Below are positions 9,129 through 20,300 of a stretch of DNA of 64,000 nt, one piece after another; the stretch's first letter is position 1; each line of letters starts with the position of its first letter. Made by a program: the position numbers and the translations under genes. The notes beneath the pieces were generated by a model, which was given only the letters and a program-made list of their open reading frames with translations, was not told where the DNA came from and did no database searches. Source of the DNA: Pseudomonas fluorescens (GTDB lineage: Bacteria; Pseudomonadota; Gammaproteobacteria; Pseudomonadales; Pseudomonadaceae). The stretch covers positions 6,014,001 to 6,078,000 of the forward strand of contig NZ_CP038438.1 of assembly GCF_004683905.1 (NCBI RefSeq). Reading direction: 5' to 3'.

Positions 9129-9230
9129 GGAGGTGCTCGGTAAAAGATGCTCGGATAAAGGAAGGACGTTAAATCGCCGAGCATTCTAGCCCTCCCTGCC
9201 ACGTTGGCAGAGAGGACTTGGTCGCTTGGA

Positions 9231-9476
9231 TCAGTTCTTTTTGATCAGGCCGTAGATCACCAGCAGCACGATCGCGCCGACCAGTGCACCGATGAAGCCT
9301 GCGCCCTGACCTGCCTGATAGATACCCAGGGCCTGGCCGCCGTAAGTGGCCGCCAGCGAACCGCCGATACCGAGCAGGATGGTCATGATCCAGCCCATGC
9401 TGTCATCGCCCGGTTTGAGGAAGCGTGCCAGCAGGCCGACGATCAAGCCGATAAAGATGGTTCCGATAATTCCCAT
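9231..9476 (-). CDS. GlsB/YeaQ/YmgE family stress membrane protein
   Basis: Small inner-membrane protein of 81 residues with three hydrophobic segments (about 1-20, 28-50, 57-77). It has the family features GIIGTIFIGLIVGLLARFL at the N-terminus, then GWIMTILLGIGGSLAATYGG, and ends in YGLIKKN. Members are often general-stress induced, with an unknown molecular role. AGAGGG precedes ATG 9476. The downstream dyad at 9192-9214 (CTCCCTGCCA with TGGCAGAGAG) may fold in the transcript, but no U tract follows. Confidence 0.9.
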   Translation of the reverse strand: MGIIGTIFIGLIVGLLARFLKPGDDSMGWIMTILLGIGGSLAATYGGQALGIYQAGQGAGFIGALVGAIVLLVIYGLIKKN

Positions 9477-9539
9477 GGCATTTCCCTCTGATTTGGTAGA
9501 TATGCCAAAGCCTAGTCAGACTTTGGCATCCTGCCATGA

Positions 9540-9570
9540 GAGAACGGCGGCTCCCGAAGGTTCCGCCGTT
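9540..9570 (-). terminator. Hairpin downstream of purK
   Basis: Minus-strand stem AACGGCGG...CCGCCGTT (9570-9563 with 9550-9543) begins about 15 bases after the purK stop. The tail is CTCTC rather than a U run, so termination would be weak or factor-assisted. Confidence 0.5.
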
Positions 9571-9585
9571 GCCACATGAAACTGT

Positions 9586-10668
9586 TTACTCGGCGATAAG
9601 CGCTTCGACCTTGACGATCTGTGCTTGCAGCGTGGCCATGTCGGCGCAGCGCAGGTTGGCGTGACCGACCTTGCGCCCGGCCTTGAAGGCTTTGCCGTAG
9701 TGGTGCAGATGGCAATCTTCGATGGCGATCACTTTCTCTACCGGCGGAACCACGCCGATGAAGTTGAGCATCGCGCTCTCGCCGACCTTGGCGGTCGAAC
9801 CCAGCGGCAGGCCGGCCACGGCGCGCAGGTGGTTTTCGAACTGGCTGCACTCGGCGCCTTCGGTGGTCCAGTGCCCGGAGTTGTGCACGCGCGGGGCGAT
9901 CTCGTTGGCCTTGAGGCCACCGTCGACTTCAAAGAACTCGAACGCCATCACGCCGACGTAATCCAGCTGCTTGAGCACACGGCTGGAGTAGTCTTCGGCC
10001 AACGCCTGCAGCGGGTGATCGGTGCTGGCCACCGACAGCTTGAGGATGCCGCTGTCGTGGGTGTTGTGCACCAGTGGATAGAACTTGGTTTCACCATCAC
10101 GGGCACGCACGGCGATCAGCGAAACTTCGCCGGTGAACGGCACGAAGCCTTCCAGCAGGCAGGCAACGCTGCCCAGCTCGGCGAACGTACCCACCACGTC
10201 TTTCGGCTTGCGCAGGACTTTCTGACCCTTGCCGTCGTAACCCAGGGTGCGGGTTTTCAGCACGGCCGGCAGACCGATGGCAGCCACGGCGGCGTCCAGG
10301 TCGGCTTGCGATTGAATGTCGGCGAAGGCCGGGGTCGGGATGCCCAGCTCCTTGAACATGCTCTTCTCGAACCAGCGGTCGCGAGCGATGCGCAGGGCTT
10401 CGGCGCTCGGATAGACCGGGACGAATTGCGAGAGGAACGCCACGGTTTCGGCCGGGACGCTTTCGAACTCGAAGGTCACCAGATCGACTTCATCGGCCAA
10501 TTGACGCAGGTGATCCTGATCGCCGTAATCGGCCCGCAGGTGTTCGCCCAGTGTCGCGGCGCAAGCGTCCGGCGCAGGGTCGAGGAAAGCGAAGTTCATG
10601 CCCAGCGGAGTGCCCGCCAGCGCCAACATGCGGCCCAACTGGCCGCCACCGATTACACCGATCTTCAT
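9586..10668 (-). CDS. purK: N5-carboxyaminoimidazole ribonucleotide synthase PurK
   Basis: ATP-dependent enzyme of purine synthesis that joins bicarbonate to AIR, giving N5-CAIR, the substrate of PurE. It has 360 residues, normal for the family. The N-terminal fold opens MKIGVIGGGQLGRMLALAG. The ATP-grasp domain contains PAVLKTRTLGYDGKGQ near residue 135 and the metal/phosphate region ANEIAPRVHNSGHWT near 260. ATG 10668 has GAGG upstream; the open frame beyond it is not family-like. It lies 10 bp after the purE stop, so purE-purK form an operon in that order. Confidence 0.97.
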   Translation of the reverse strand: MKIGVIGGGQLGRMLALAGTPLGMNFAFLDPAPDACAATLGEHLRADYGDQDHLRQLADEVDLVTFEFESVPAETVAFLSQFVPVYPSAEALRIARDRWFEKSMFKELGIPTPAFADIQSQADLDAAVAAIGLPAVLKTRTLGYDGKGQKVLRKPKDVVGTFAELGSVACLLEGFVPFTGEVSLIAVRARDGETKFYPLVHNTHDSGILKLSVASTDHPLQALAEDYSSRVLKQLDYVGVMAFEFFEVDGGLKANEIAPRVHNSGHWTTEGAECSQFENHLRAVAGLPLGSTAKVGESAMLNFIGVVPPVEKVIAIEDCHLHHYGKAFKAGRKVGHANLRCADMATLQAQIVKVEALIAE

Positions 10669-10678
10669 CTCAACAACC

Positions 10679-11170
10679 TCAGGCAATACGTGGGTCTGGA
10701 TTGTCCAGGACGCTGTCTGTCTGCTCGGCACGGAAGGTTTTCAGTACCGCGTGGAACTGTGGATGCTTGGCGCCGAGAATGCTCGCCGAGAGCAGCGCGG
10801 CGTTGATCGCGCCGGCCTTGCCGATGGCCAGGGTGGCAACCGGAATGCCCGCCGGCATCTGCACGATCGACAGCAGCGAATCGACGCCCGAGAGCATCGA
10901 CGACTGCACCGGAACGCCCAGTACCGGCAGGTGGGTCTTGGCCGCACACATGCCTGGCAGGTGGGCTGCGCCACCGGCACCGGCGATGATCACCTCGATG
11001 CCGCGGCCCTCAGCCTCTTCGGCGTACTGGAACAGCAGATCCGGGGTGCGGTGGGCAGAAACCACCTTGACCTCGTACGGGATGCCGAGCTTTTCCAGCA
11101 TATCGGCGGTGTGGCTAAGGGTGGACCAATCGGACTTGGAGCCCATGATCACGCCAACCAGTGCACTCAT
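10679..11170 (-). CDS. purE: N5-CAIR mutase PurE
   Basis: Class I PurE of 163 residues; moves the carboxylate of N5-CAIR to C4, giving CAIR. Landmarks are IMGSKSDW at 8-15, VVSAHRTPD near 41-49 with the catalytic His, and AGAGGAAHLPGM near 67-78. It forms octamers in other bacteria. An AGAGGCG site precedes ATG 11170. It is the first gene of the purEK operon. The leader carries terminator-like hairpins, described separately. Confidence 0.97.
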   Translation of the reverse strand: MSALVGVIMGSKSDWSTLSHTADMLEKLGIPYEVKVVSAHRTPDLLFQYAEEAEGRGIEVIIAGAGGAAHLPGMCAAKTHLPVLGVPVQSSMLSGVDSLLSIVQMPAGIPVATLAIGKAGAINAALLSASILGAKHPQFHAVLKTFRAEQTDSVLDNPDPRIA

Positions 11171-11207
11171 CGTCGCGCCTCTTCTCTCTGGGCGCCCGCA
11201 GGCGCGT

Positions 11208-11241
11208 CAAAAACAACAAGCCACGCAGGATTGCGTGGCTT
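11208..11241 (-). terminator. Intrinsic terminator or attenuator 38 bp before purE
   Basis: Perfect 10-bp stem AAGCCACGCA/TGCGTGGCTT (11241-11232 with 11227-11218) with a 4-base loop, followed on the minus strand by GTTGTTTTTG. A transcript entering purE from upstream must cross it. Confidence 0.75.
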
Positions 11242-11250
11242 GATTGTACG

Positions 11251-11273
11251 AAAAATGGCCGGACGTACCGGCC
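11251..11273 (-). terminator. Second terminator-like hairpin in the purE upstream region
   Basis: Stem GGCCGG-TACGT-CCGGCC followed on the minus strand by ATTTTT, 10 bp upstream of the first hairpin. Together the two form a tandem. Confidence 0.5.
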
Positions 11274-11284
11274 GAAGGCCGCGC

Positions 11285-11290
11285 AGTATA
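11285..11290 (-). promoter_or_regulatory. Candidate -10 element for purE
   Basis: TATACT on the minus strand inside TTTGCGGTATACTGCG. No convincing -35 lies 17 bases upstream (CTGTTT). If used, transcription starts near 11278, just ahead of the tandem hairpins. Confidence 0.4.
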
Positions 11291-11397
11291 CCGCAAAGAA
11301 AGCAATAAACAGCCCCCGAAACGACCATCTGTCAAATCAGCCAAAGGCCCGGTTTTATTGACTTGAAGGTCAGCGACAGAACACCGCAAATCCGCCC

Positions 11398-11486
11398 TGT
11401 GGGAGCGGGCTTGCTCGCGAAGGCGTCAGGTCAGATACATGAATCTCGACTGACACACCGTATTCGCGAGCAAGCCCGCTCCCACA
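11398..11486. repeat. REP-type inverted pair, family A
   Basis: Arms of 24 bases at 11398-11421 and 11463-11486, in the gap between purE and the LysR gene. Same orientation as 4015. Confidence 0.95.
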
Positions 11487-11503
11487 ATTGGATCTGCGAT
11501 GGT

Positions 11504-12412
11504 TCAGGAAGCCTGTGCAGCGCCGCCTTCAAGCTTGCGCCACAGCAACCGCACGTTGGCCTTGCGCACCAGTGCGCAGCGATACAGGCGAATCTCCAGC
11601 GGCACGTGCCATTGCGGGCCGCCGCAGACAACAAGTTCGCCACGGGCCAGCTCTGCGCGCACACTCAACTGCGGCACCCAGGCGATGCCGAGCCCCTCCA
11701 GGGCCATGCTCTTGAGGCTGTCGGCCATGGCGGTTTCATAGATGGTGGTGAAACGCAGCTGACGCTGGCGCAACAAACCATTCACCGAACGCCCGAGAAA
11801 CGCCCCGGCGCTGTACGCCAACAGCGGCACACTGGCCTCGCCTTCCAGATCGAACAGCGGTTTGCCATCGGCATCGGCTGCGCACACCGGGAGCATTTCA
11901 GTCTGGCCCAAGTGCAACGACGGGAAAATTTCCGGGTCCATCTGCATCGCCGCGTCCGGGTCGTAGAACGCCAACATCAGGTCGCAGCCACCCTCGCGCA
12001 GCGCATGCACCGCATCGCCGACGTTGGTCGCCACCAATCTCGTCGCTATGTTCAGCCCTTCGTTGCGCAGTTGTGCGATCCAGCGCGGAAAGAAGCCCAG
12101 TGCCAGCGAGTGCGCCGCCGCGACCTGGATCACTTCGCCCTGCCCGCCTTCGAGGTGATGCAGATGACGCAGCACTTCACCGAGCTGTTCGACCACGGTG
12201 CGCGCGGTCACCAGAAACAGCTGCCCGGCCGCCGTCAGCTCGATCGGCGTGCGCGAGCGGTTGACCAGTGTCAGCCCAAGCGCCGCTTCGAGGCTGCGGA
12301 TCCGCCGACTGAACGCCGGCTGGGTCACGAAGCGTCGTTCGGCCGCCTGCGAGAAGCTGCGGGTGGCGGCCAGAGCACTGAAGTCCTCGAGCCATTTGCT
12401 TTCCAGATTCAT
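11504..12412 (-). CDS. LysR-family regulator, HypT/YjiE-like
   Basis: Transcription factor of 302 residues. The N-terminal winged HTH carries FSQAAERRFVTQPAFSRRIR, and a substrate-binding-like domain follows from about residue 90. The start MNLESKWLEDFSALAATRSF and the segment IQVAAAHSLALGFFPRWI recall E. coli YjiE/HypT, a hypochlorite-responsive LysR protein. Whether this protein senses oxidants is untested. ATG 12412 follows GGGAGGG; eight upstream codons are open but lack a site. It is divergent from aspA with 180 bp between the starts, so aspA is a plausible target. Confidence 0.85.
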   Translation of the reverse strand: MNLESKWLEDFSALAATRSFSQAAERRFVTQPAFSRRIRSLEAALGLTLVNRSRTPIELTAAGQLFLVTARTVVEQLGEVLRHLHHLEGGQGEVIQVAAAHSLALGFFPRWIAQLRNEGLNIATRLVATNVGDAVHALREGGCDLMLAFYDPDAAMQMDPEIFPSLHLGQTEMLPVCAADADGKPLFDLEGEASVPLLAYSAGAFLGRSVNGLLRQRQLRFTTIYETAMADSLKSMALEGLGIAWVPQLSVRAELARGELVVCGGPQWHVPLEIRLYRCALVRKANVRLLWRKLEGGAAQAS

Positions 12413-12514
12413 CACGCCCTCCCGGGAACGCACCAAAACAGGTCACACGTCTGCCGCGCAGGCGGCGTCACACGGGCATTATGCCGAATGTGCATAGGCC
12501 AGTGTTTAACAGCA

Positions 12515-12544
12515 TTGGCCCAAAAAATCCCACAAGCCTAGCAT
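12515..12544 (+). promoter_or_regulatory. Candidate aspA promoter
   Basis: TTGGCC (12515-12520), an 18-base spacer and TAGCAT (12539-12544) on the plus strand, about 50 bases before the aspA start. The match is moderate; the spacing is good. Confidence 0.4.
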
Positions 12545-12592
12545 TCGCAGCGTTCCGGCACAGACCGGGTCCATATCGAGATGATTTCTATC

Positions 12593-14017
<1,425 letters not shown>

Positions 14018-14080
14018 GCCGACGCGTTACTTGTAGCACCGCTCACCAGGTCGAGGGACTAGACACCTCTCACCTTTTGA

Positions 14081-14114
14081 GGGCTTGGGGATCAGTCCCC
14101 AAGCCCTTTTTTTT
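14081..14114 (+). terminator. Strong intrinsic terminator after aspA
   Basis: Stem GGGCTTGGGG-ATCAGT-CCCCAAGCCC (10 perfect pairs) followed by eight T. Confidence 0.95.
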
Positions 14115-14172
14115 AACTTTCCGACCCTGAGACCCGTATGTCTGGGGATTGCTCAATGTAGAGGTGAGCCCT

Positions 14173-14304
14173 TGTGGTGAGGGGATTCATCCCCGATGGG
14201 TCGCGAAGCGGCCCCAAAACCTGCAATCGCGATGTAACAAGTACACCGCATGCAATGATTTGCGACTGCTCCGCAGTCGATCGGGGATGAATCCCCTCGC
14301 TACA
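14173..14304. repeat. Inverted repeat pair, family B
   Basis: Arms GTGAGGGGATTCATCCCCGA and its inverse near 14280-14300, relatives of the pair at 8474, with a longer spacer containing small secondary dyads. Confidence 0.88.
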
Positions 14305-14624
14305 GGGTTTGCATCAACAGGAATGCAGTTCCCGCACAAGCCCGACGCCGGTAACGCCGGGTGTTTCAACGCTTCGTTTCGTCGCTTGCACCACGAGCGT
14401 GCAGACGGGCGCCGCACTGATCGGTATAGTGCCGCCCCTCTTCGCGTGAGCGGTCGTCGGTAACGAGGCCATAACCCATGCGAAACCCGAACTAATAACA
14501 AACCCGCGAAATGGATCCGGGACGAAACCTTCGCCTCACCTGTCGTGCCGCGCGCAAACCGGTGTAACGCGATGTTTCGGAACATCCAGCATTTGCTTAA
14601 ACAAAAAACAGCGAGGAAAAATCC
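14305..14624. other. Upstream region of the AGCS symporter gene
   Basis: 320 bp without a gene. A TATAGT hexamer at 14426-14431 could be a -10 element; no good -35 is seen. The long leader of nearly 200 bases invites a riboswitch search, but I could not recognise the glycine riboswitch core motifs. Confidence 0.35.
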
Positions 14625-16070
14625 ATGCTCGAAGTCATCAACGACTTCCTCTCAGGGAAAGTACTGATCGTGCTCATTGTCGGGCTCGGTAGCTACTTCA
14701 CGATTCGCTCGCGTTTCGTTCAATTGCGGCACTTCTTCCACATGTTCGCGGTGTTCCGCGACAGCCTGAAAAGCAGCGGCGGGCAACTCAGTTCGTTCCA
14801 GGCCCTGATGCTCAGCCTTGCCGGCCGCGTCGGTGCAGGCAACATCGCCGGTGTCGGCATCGCCGTGACCCTCGGTGGTCCGGGTGCGGTGTTCTGGATG
14901 TGGGTGACCGCACTGGTTGGCATGTCCAGCAGCTTCTTCGAGTGCACCCTGGCGCAGGTCTACAAGCGCGCCGAAGGCGACGGCCTGTACCGTGGCGGCC
15001 CGGCCTACTACATCCAGCACGGCCTGAAGTTGAAAGGCATGGCAGTGGTGTTCTCGGTCCTGCTGCTGGTCACCTACGGCTTCGCCTTCATCGGCCTGCA
15101 GTCCTACACCGTGACCCACTCGCTGCAAAACGCCTTTGCCTTCGACCCAAGCCACACCGGGATCGTCCTGGCGGTGCTGCTGGCCATCACCTTCATCGGC
15201 GGCATCAAGCGCATCGCTGCAGTGTCCGACCTGCTGGTACCGGTCAAGACCCTGGCCTATATCGGCGTGACCCTGTACGTGATCGGCACCCAGATCGAAC
15301 ACGTGCCAGCGATGCTGGAAACCATCTTCAAGAGCGCCTTCGGTCTCGACCCGGCCTTCGGCGGCCTGCTCGGCAGCGCCATCGTCATGGGCGTGAAGCG
15401 TGGCGTGTTCGCCAACGAAGCGGGCCTGGGCAGTGCGCCGAACGTCGCCGCCGTGGCCTCGGTGAAACACCCGGGCGCCCAGGGCGTGGTTCAGGCCTTC
15501 AGCGTATTCCTCGACACTTTCGTGATCTGCACCTGCACCGCGCTGCTGATCCTGTTGTCGGGCTTCTACACCCCGGGCTTCGAAGGTGACGGCATCGTCC
15601 TGACCCAGAACTCGCTGGCCGCCGTGGTGGGTGACTGGGGCCGCATCTTCGTCAGCGTCGCGCTGTCGCTGTTCGTCTTCACCTGCATCCTCTACAACTA
15701 CTACCTGGGCGAAAACAGCCTGCAGTTCCTCAGCCGCAACCGCGCGTTGCTGATGGTGTTCCGCGGTCTGGTCCTGGCGCTGGTGGTATGGGGTTCGATG
15801 CAGGATCTGTCGACCGTGTTCGCCTTCGCCGACATCACCATGACCTGCCTGGCCTTCGTCAACCTGATGGCCCTGGCCATGCTGTTCAAGGTCGGCATGC
15901 GCGTGATGCGCGACTACGACGAGCAGCGCCGCGCCGGCATCAAGCAGCCGGTGTTCGACTCCAGCAAATTTACCGATCTGGATCTGGACCTGAAGGCCTG
16001 GCCGACCGAGGCGCCAGCCGCCGGCAAGACCGCAGTCGAGCCACAAGGCGTGCCTGCAGCGCAACGCTGA
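14625..16070 (+). CDS. Alanine/glycine:cation symporter family (AGCS) protein
   Basis: Inner-membrane sodium-coupled amino-acid carrier of 481 residues with about eleven membrane segments. The family core is visible as SLAGRVGAGNIAGVGIAVTL near residue 64-83, then GPGAVFWMWVTALVGM, and later GVKRGVFANEAGLGSAPNVA near 258-277. Likely substrates are alanine, glycine or serine; the sequence alone does not decide. GAGG stands eight bases before ATG 14625. The hydrophilic C-terminal tail of about 45 residues is ordinary. It lies between aspA and the asparaginase gene, in keeping with an amino-acid use region, but terminator and repeat elements separate it from both. Confidence 0.92.
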   Translation: MLEVINDFLSGKVLIVLIVGLGSYFTIRSRFVQLRHFFHMFAVFRDSLKSSGGQLSSFQALMLSLAGRVGAGNIAGVGIAVTLGGPGAVFWMWVTALVGMSSSFFECTLAQVYKRAEGDGLYRGGPAYYIQHGLKLKGMAVVFSVLLLVTYGFAFIGLQSYTVTHSLQNAFAFDPSHTGIVLAVLLAITFIGGIKRIAAVSDLLVPVKTLAYIGVTLYVIGTQIEHVPAMLETIFKSAFGLDPAFGGLLGSAIVMGVKRGVFANEAGLGSAPNVAAVASVKHPGAQGVVQAFSVFLDTFVICTCTALLILLSGFYTPGFEGDGIVLTQNSLAAVVGDWGRIFVSVALSLFVFTCILYNYYLGENSLQFLSRNRALLMVFRGLVLALVVWGSMQDLSTVFAFADITMTCLAFVNLMALAMLFKVGMRVMRDYDEQRRAGIKQPVFDSSKFTDLDLDLKAWPTEAPAAGKTAVEPQGVPAAQR

Positions 16071-16078
16071 CAGGTGAA

Positions 16079-16110
16079 TGACGGGCGCATCCCCTGCGCC
16101 CGTCAGTTAT
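16079..16110 (+). terminator. Hairpin terminator after the symporter gene
   Basis: GACGGGCGCA-TCCCC-TGCGCCCGTC, ten perfect pairs, followed by AGTTATTGT; a weak U tract. Confidence 0.65.
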
Positions 16111-16134
16111 TGTGATGCAATACCTGTAGGAGTG

Positions 16135-16214
16135 AGCCTGCTCGCGATAGCTGTCTTTCAGCCAACATTAATGTTGAATGATGAACCGCTATCGCGAGCA
16201 GGCTCACTCCTACA
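16135..16214. repeat. REP-type inverted pair, variant A'
   Basis: Arms TGTAGGAGTGAGCCTGCTCG and the inverse ending CTCCTACA. The base changes relative to family A are paired, so the hairpin is kept. A second copy is at 54716. Confidence 0.92.
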
Positions 16215-16240
16215 ATGTCATCTCTTGTGGAGACCCTCAG

Positions 16241-17245
16241 ATGATTGCCAACACCTTCCCCGCCGCCCAACACGTCATGGTGCTCTACACCGGTGGCACC
16301 ATCGGCATGCAGGCCAGTGCCAACGGTCTGGCCCCGGCGTCCGGTTTCGAAGCCCGCATGCGCGAGTACCTGCACAGCCAGCCCGAACTGGTGGTGCCGC
16401 AATGGCGCTTCCGGGAGATGTCGCCGCTGATCGACAGCGCCAACATGACTCCGGCCTACTGGCAGCAACTGCGCGAAGCGGTGGTCGATGCAGTGGACGT
16501 GCAAGGCTGCGACAGCGTACTGATCCTGCATGGCACCGACACCCTGGCCTACAGCGCTGCGGCGATGAGTTTCCAGTTGCTCGGCCTGCATGCCCGGGTG
16601 TGTTTCACCGGCTCGATGCTACCGGCCGGCGTCACCGACAGCGATGCCTGGGAAAACCTCGGTGGCGCGCTGGTTGCTCTGGGTCAGGGTCTGGCGCCGG
16701 GCGTGCACCTGTATTTCCATGGCGAGCTGCTGGCGCCGACCCGTTGCGCGAAAGTGCGCAGCTTCGGCCGGCATCCGTTCAAGCGCCTGGAGCGTCAGGG
16801 CGGCGGGGTGAAAGCGCCGTCGATTCCGGCCGCACTGAACTACAACCAGCCGAAACAACTGGCCAAGGTTGCTGTGCTGCCACTGTTCCCCGGCATCGGC
16901 GCCGAGGTGGTTGATGGCCTGCTGGCCAGCGGTATCAAAGGTCTGGTGCTGGAGTGCTACGGCAGCGGCACCGGACCGAGCGACAATCCCGAGTTCCTTG
17001 CCAGCCTCGGCCGCGCACGGGACAACGGTGTGGTGGTGGTTGCGGTCACGCAGTGCCATGAAGGCGGGGTCGAGCTGGATGTGTATGAAGCCGGCAGCCG
17101 TTTGCGCGGCGTTGGCGTGTTGTCCGGTGGCGGCATGACCCGAGAAGCGGCGTTCGGCAAGCTGCACGGCTTGCTCGGTGCGGGTCTGGACAACGCCGAA
17201 GTGCGGCGTCTGATCGAACTCGACCTGTGTGGCGAATTGCGCTGA
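16241..17245 (+). CDS. ansA: L-asparaginase, type I (AnsA-like)
   Basis: Cytoplasmic enzyme of 334 residues releasing ammonia from L-asparagine to give aspartate. The two catalytic blocks are present: YTGGTIG with nucleophile Thr17, and HGTDT with Thr99-Asp100. There is no signal peptide, and the C-terminal half (GIKGLVLECYGSGTGPS; VVAVTQCHEGGV) matches E. coli AnsA, so it is type I rather than the periplasmic AnsB type. ATG 16241 is preceded by GTGGAGA at good spacing; the upstream open frame runs into the REP pair and is not coding. Its product, aspartate, can be used by the aspartase encoded 2.2 kb upstream. Confidence 0.9.
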   Translation: MIANTFPAAQHVMVLYTGGTIGMQASANGLAPASGFEARMREYLHSQPELVVPQWRFREMSPLIDSANMTPAYWQQLREAVVDAVDVQGCDSVLILHGTDTLAYSAAAMSFQLLGLHARVCFTGSMLPAGVTDSDAWENLGGALVALGQGLAPGVHLYFHGELLAPTRCAKVRSFGRHPFKRLERQGGGVKAPSIPAALNYNQPKQLAKVAVLPLFPGIGAEVVDGLLASGIKGLVLECYGSGTGPSDNPEFLASLGRARDNGVVVVAVTQCHEGGVELDVYEAGSRLRGVGVLSGGGMTREAAFGKLHGLLGAGLDNAEVRRLIELDLCGELR

Positions 17246-17282
17246 GCCTGGTCCGGCGCCGGCGATAGTCCGACGCCCTACA

Positions 17283-17319
17283 TATCTACCACCCACGCTG
17301 CATCGTGCCTCCCTAGCAT
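17283..17319 (+). promoter_or_regulatory. Promoter-like element of giant gene 1, shared with giant gene 2
   Basis: TATCTACCACC (17283-17293) and, at the same offset as in the copy before giant gene 2, a -10-like CTAGCAT (17313-17319). The ATG lies 66 bases after the TAGCAT start. No ordinary -35 hexamer is seen. Confidence 0.55.
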
Positions 17320-17323
17320 GGAG

Positions 17324-17350
17324 CGATCCCGAGACTTGTCCTCGGGATCG
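17324..17350 (+). other. Perfect dyad in the leader of giant gene 1
   Basis: CGATCCCGAG-ACTTGTC-CTCGGGATCG, ten pairs, without a U tract. It lies between the promoter-like element and the ribosome site, so it may be a leader hairpin or protein site. Confidence 0.5.
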
Positions 17351-17379
17351 CCTCCATCACCAGAACGCAGGGACGCACG

Positions 17380-20300
17380 ATGAGTTCAGCAACCACAAGC
17401 TCCACCCGGCAGACGGCTGCCGGCACCAATCCCACCGAAGCCCTGATCACCCAATTGAGTGTCGGCCCCGACTTGCGCGACGTGGCCGCCGTGCTGTTGC
17501 GCGAACATTTGCGCAAGCTGTACCCCACGCTTGATCTGGAGCCGAGCATTACCATGATCGGCACGCCGCAATGGTCCATCGTCGACGAACAGATCGTTGC
17601 CGGAAATCCGACCTACCAGGCCTTGACCGAAATCCTCGCCGCCCAGGTCGTGCAGGGCACGCCGACGCTGTATATCGAAGGTGAACACTTTCTGACGCAA
17701 CAACCGATCAGCGATCCGGCCGTCCACCTGCCGGTACGGATCGACGAAATCGCCAGCCTGCTCAACCTGCTGGCACCGGTCATGCTCACGGCGTTTCAGG
17801 AGCAACAGCTGGCGTACTGGAACAACGCCGACGACAGCAACGGCCCGCGTTGGCATACATTGTCGAACACCCTGCGCGAGATCTGGACCGTCAATCAGGT
17901 ACAAGGCTGGAGCGAGAGTGACTGCGCAATGGCCCGCGCGCTGTATCGCACTGCCGGTCTGGCCGGCAGGAAAATCGATGACCAGAACAGCGCCTGCCTG
18001 ATCGCCATTGATCTGATCGATGGCACAACCGTAAAGCATCTGAACGAAGTATCGATGGCCGTGCTGATCGGCACACAACAGGGAAAGACGGTCATCCTCG
18101 CCCATTCACTGCTCAAGGGTTATCAGAAGTTCGACTCTCTTGATGACCTGGGCAAATCCTTGCCTGCGCACGTGGGCAATCTTCAGCCGTACCAGCAGTT
18201 GAACTGGCGATTGCTGGAACCCTCGGGCAGCATCTTCGATTATCAGGCGTGTGCACTGGTCTCGATTCAGATCGATGTGATCGGCGCGCTGGATTTTTCT
18301 CCTGCCACACCTGCCCCGCTCGACAAGCCATTGTCCACGGCCACCCCCGAAGTCGACGCCACGGCGAAAAAGCCCGGCCCGCCATTGAGCTGGTTTCAGA
18401 ATGCCTTACCTGACTGGCTCATTGCTGCATCACTGCCGGATCTGAACAACTATTCCCGGCACTTGAAGGATCTGGCTGCACTGCATAACCAGAACACCGG
18501 CAAGTCCTATCTGGATGGCATCCTGCCAATCAGCGAATACGCGTTGAGCGAAATGAACGCCTTGCATGCCGAGACCCTTCGCGAGCACGCCGATGCGCAG
18601 CGTACCGACCTTGAAACAGCCCTGGAGTCGATCCAGTTGCGGGTCAAAAGTCCGGTGATCTGGGGCACCTTTACTGTTCCGGGAAAAATCGAGACTTACA
18701 ATTTCAGCGTCACCGATCTGGCCTTGCAGAATCTGATTGCAGTGCCGGTAGGCAACAAGACCCTGCACTCCACCCGTGGCAAGTCATTGCCGACATGGCT
18801 GACCGTAAGCTATCTGGAAGACCTGGTAACCCGCGCGGATATCGGTACGACCTACCCGGCGCTGATCAAGCGTCAGTTGGTCGACACCACGCCAGCTTCC
18901 GCCGGGCGACAAGCACTGTTCACTCAACACTTGCGCATCCAGTTGCCGCTGCTGGCCCTGCAATCGAAAATTCGCGGCAAGGCCGGTATCGACGCACGCG
19001 GTTACCGCTATGTCGTCGCGGTGCTGGATCCCGACAGCAACCATCGCATGGTCGAGGACCAGACCATCGTCATGCGGCCTCTGGCTTTCGTTCCTCAACG
19101 CAGAACAGACGGCAGCCATGACGAAGTCGCCAACATGTTCGTGATCGGTCCTGAGGACCCGAGCGCCGGGCCGTGCCTGCTGTATCGGCCGATGCTCGAC
19201 CAGCCGTTGACCCAATACCCTTCCCCCAGCAACTTGCTGTACGCCATCCAGCAATCCGCCAGTCTGCGTGACTCGGTGCTCGCCTGGCTCCCGGACCGCG
19301 TGCGCAGCGACTACGCCAACTATGTGTTTCCAGGCACGTTGCCCTCCCCCTGGGCCGTCACCGAGTTTCTGGTGGATGCGGAAAAAATGAGGGTCATGAG
19401 TGGGCCGATCAGCCTCGGTAGAAAGACCGTGGAGGGCGATCTGCCAGGCGCTCTGTACAAAGCCAACGCGTCGGCGCTGGTCGAGCTGGCCGACCGCCAG
19501 TCGGTGTCAAATGCGGAAAGTCGCTGGGCCAGTTTCAAACAGGCCGGATGGACCCTGTTCAATGCCGTCTTGCCGTTCCTCGGACGCACGGTGGGTGTCG
19601 CGACGTGGATCTGGCAGGTGATGGAGCAACTGCAAGCCCTGAAGGAAGCCCGGGAGCAGGATGACTCTTCCGCGCAATGGTCAGCGTTCACCGAGGTGTT
19701 GCTCAATCTGGGGATGGCGATCACGTTGCACATCGCAGGTCGCTCCCGACCACGGCTGGCCCATGAGACAGCGGCACGCGAAACACCGAAAAACCCTGAC
19801 CCCACGACCACTGAAATCACCGTGCAACAACTGGAAAAAAGTGCTCCCCATGAAACCGCTGACCTGCAGCAAACCCTGAATATCAGCGGCGCCGCGAATC
19901 GCACGCCCGCAAGTCTGGGCACCGTGCTGTCCCACTTCAAAATCCTTCGCCCGCAACGTCTGGGTAGCGCCAACACCACGCCAGGGCTCTATCGCAATCT
20001 CTACAGCTACAACAGCAAATGGTACGCCCCGGTGGGCCATGACTGGTTCGAGGTCGCGGTGGACGAAAACGGTACCGTCATGATCATCGATCCGCAGGAT
20101 CCAACCCGTACCGGCCCAGCCCTGATCGGCAATCTGCGTGGCGATTGGTTCGTCGATACCCGACTGCGTCTGCGCGGTGGCGGCTCGGCCGGCCTGACAC
20201 AGCTGGCTGAAGCACAACGCCGCATCGAAGCGGAAAAACTGCGCACCCGCCTGACCGCCTTCGAAAGCCGTAAAGCGGCAGCGCAAGGCGAGCTGGAACA

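Noticed and set aside
14305..14624. Possible glycine riboswitch before the AGCS symporter
   Set aside because: Such genes are sometimes riboswitch controlled, but the conserved core motifs were not found by eye; a covariance-model search would decide.
14652..16064. Minus-strand open frame of 470 codons opposite the AGCS symporter
   Set aside because: His/Gln/Asp-rich antisense translation; the symporter is on the plus strand.
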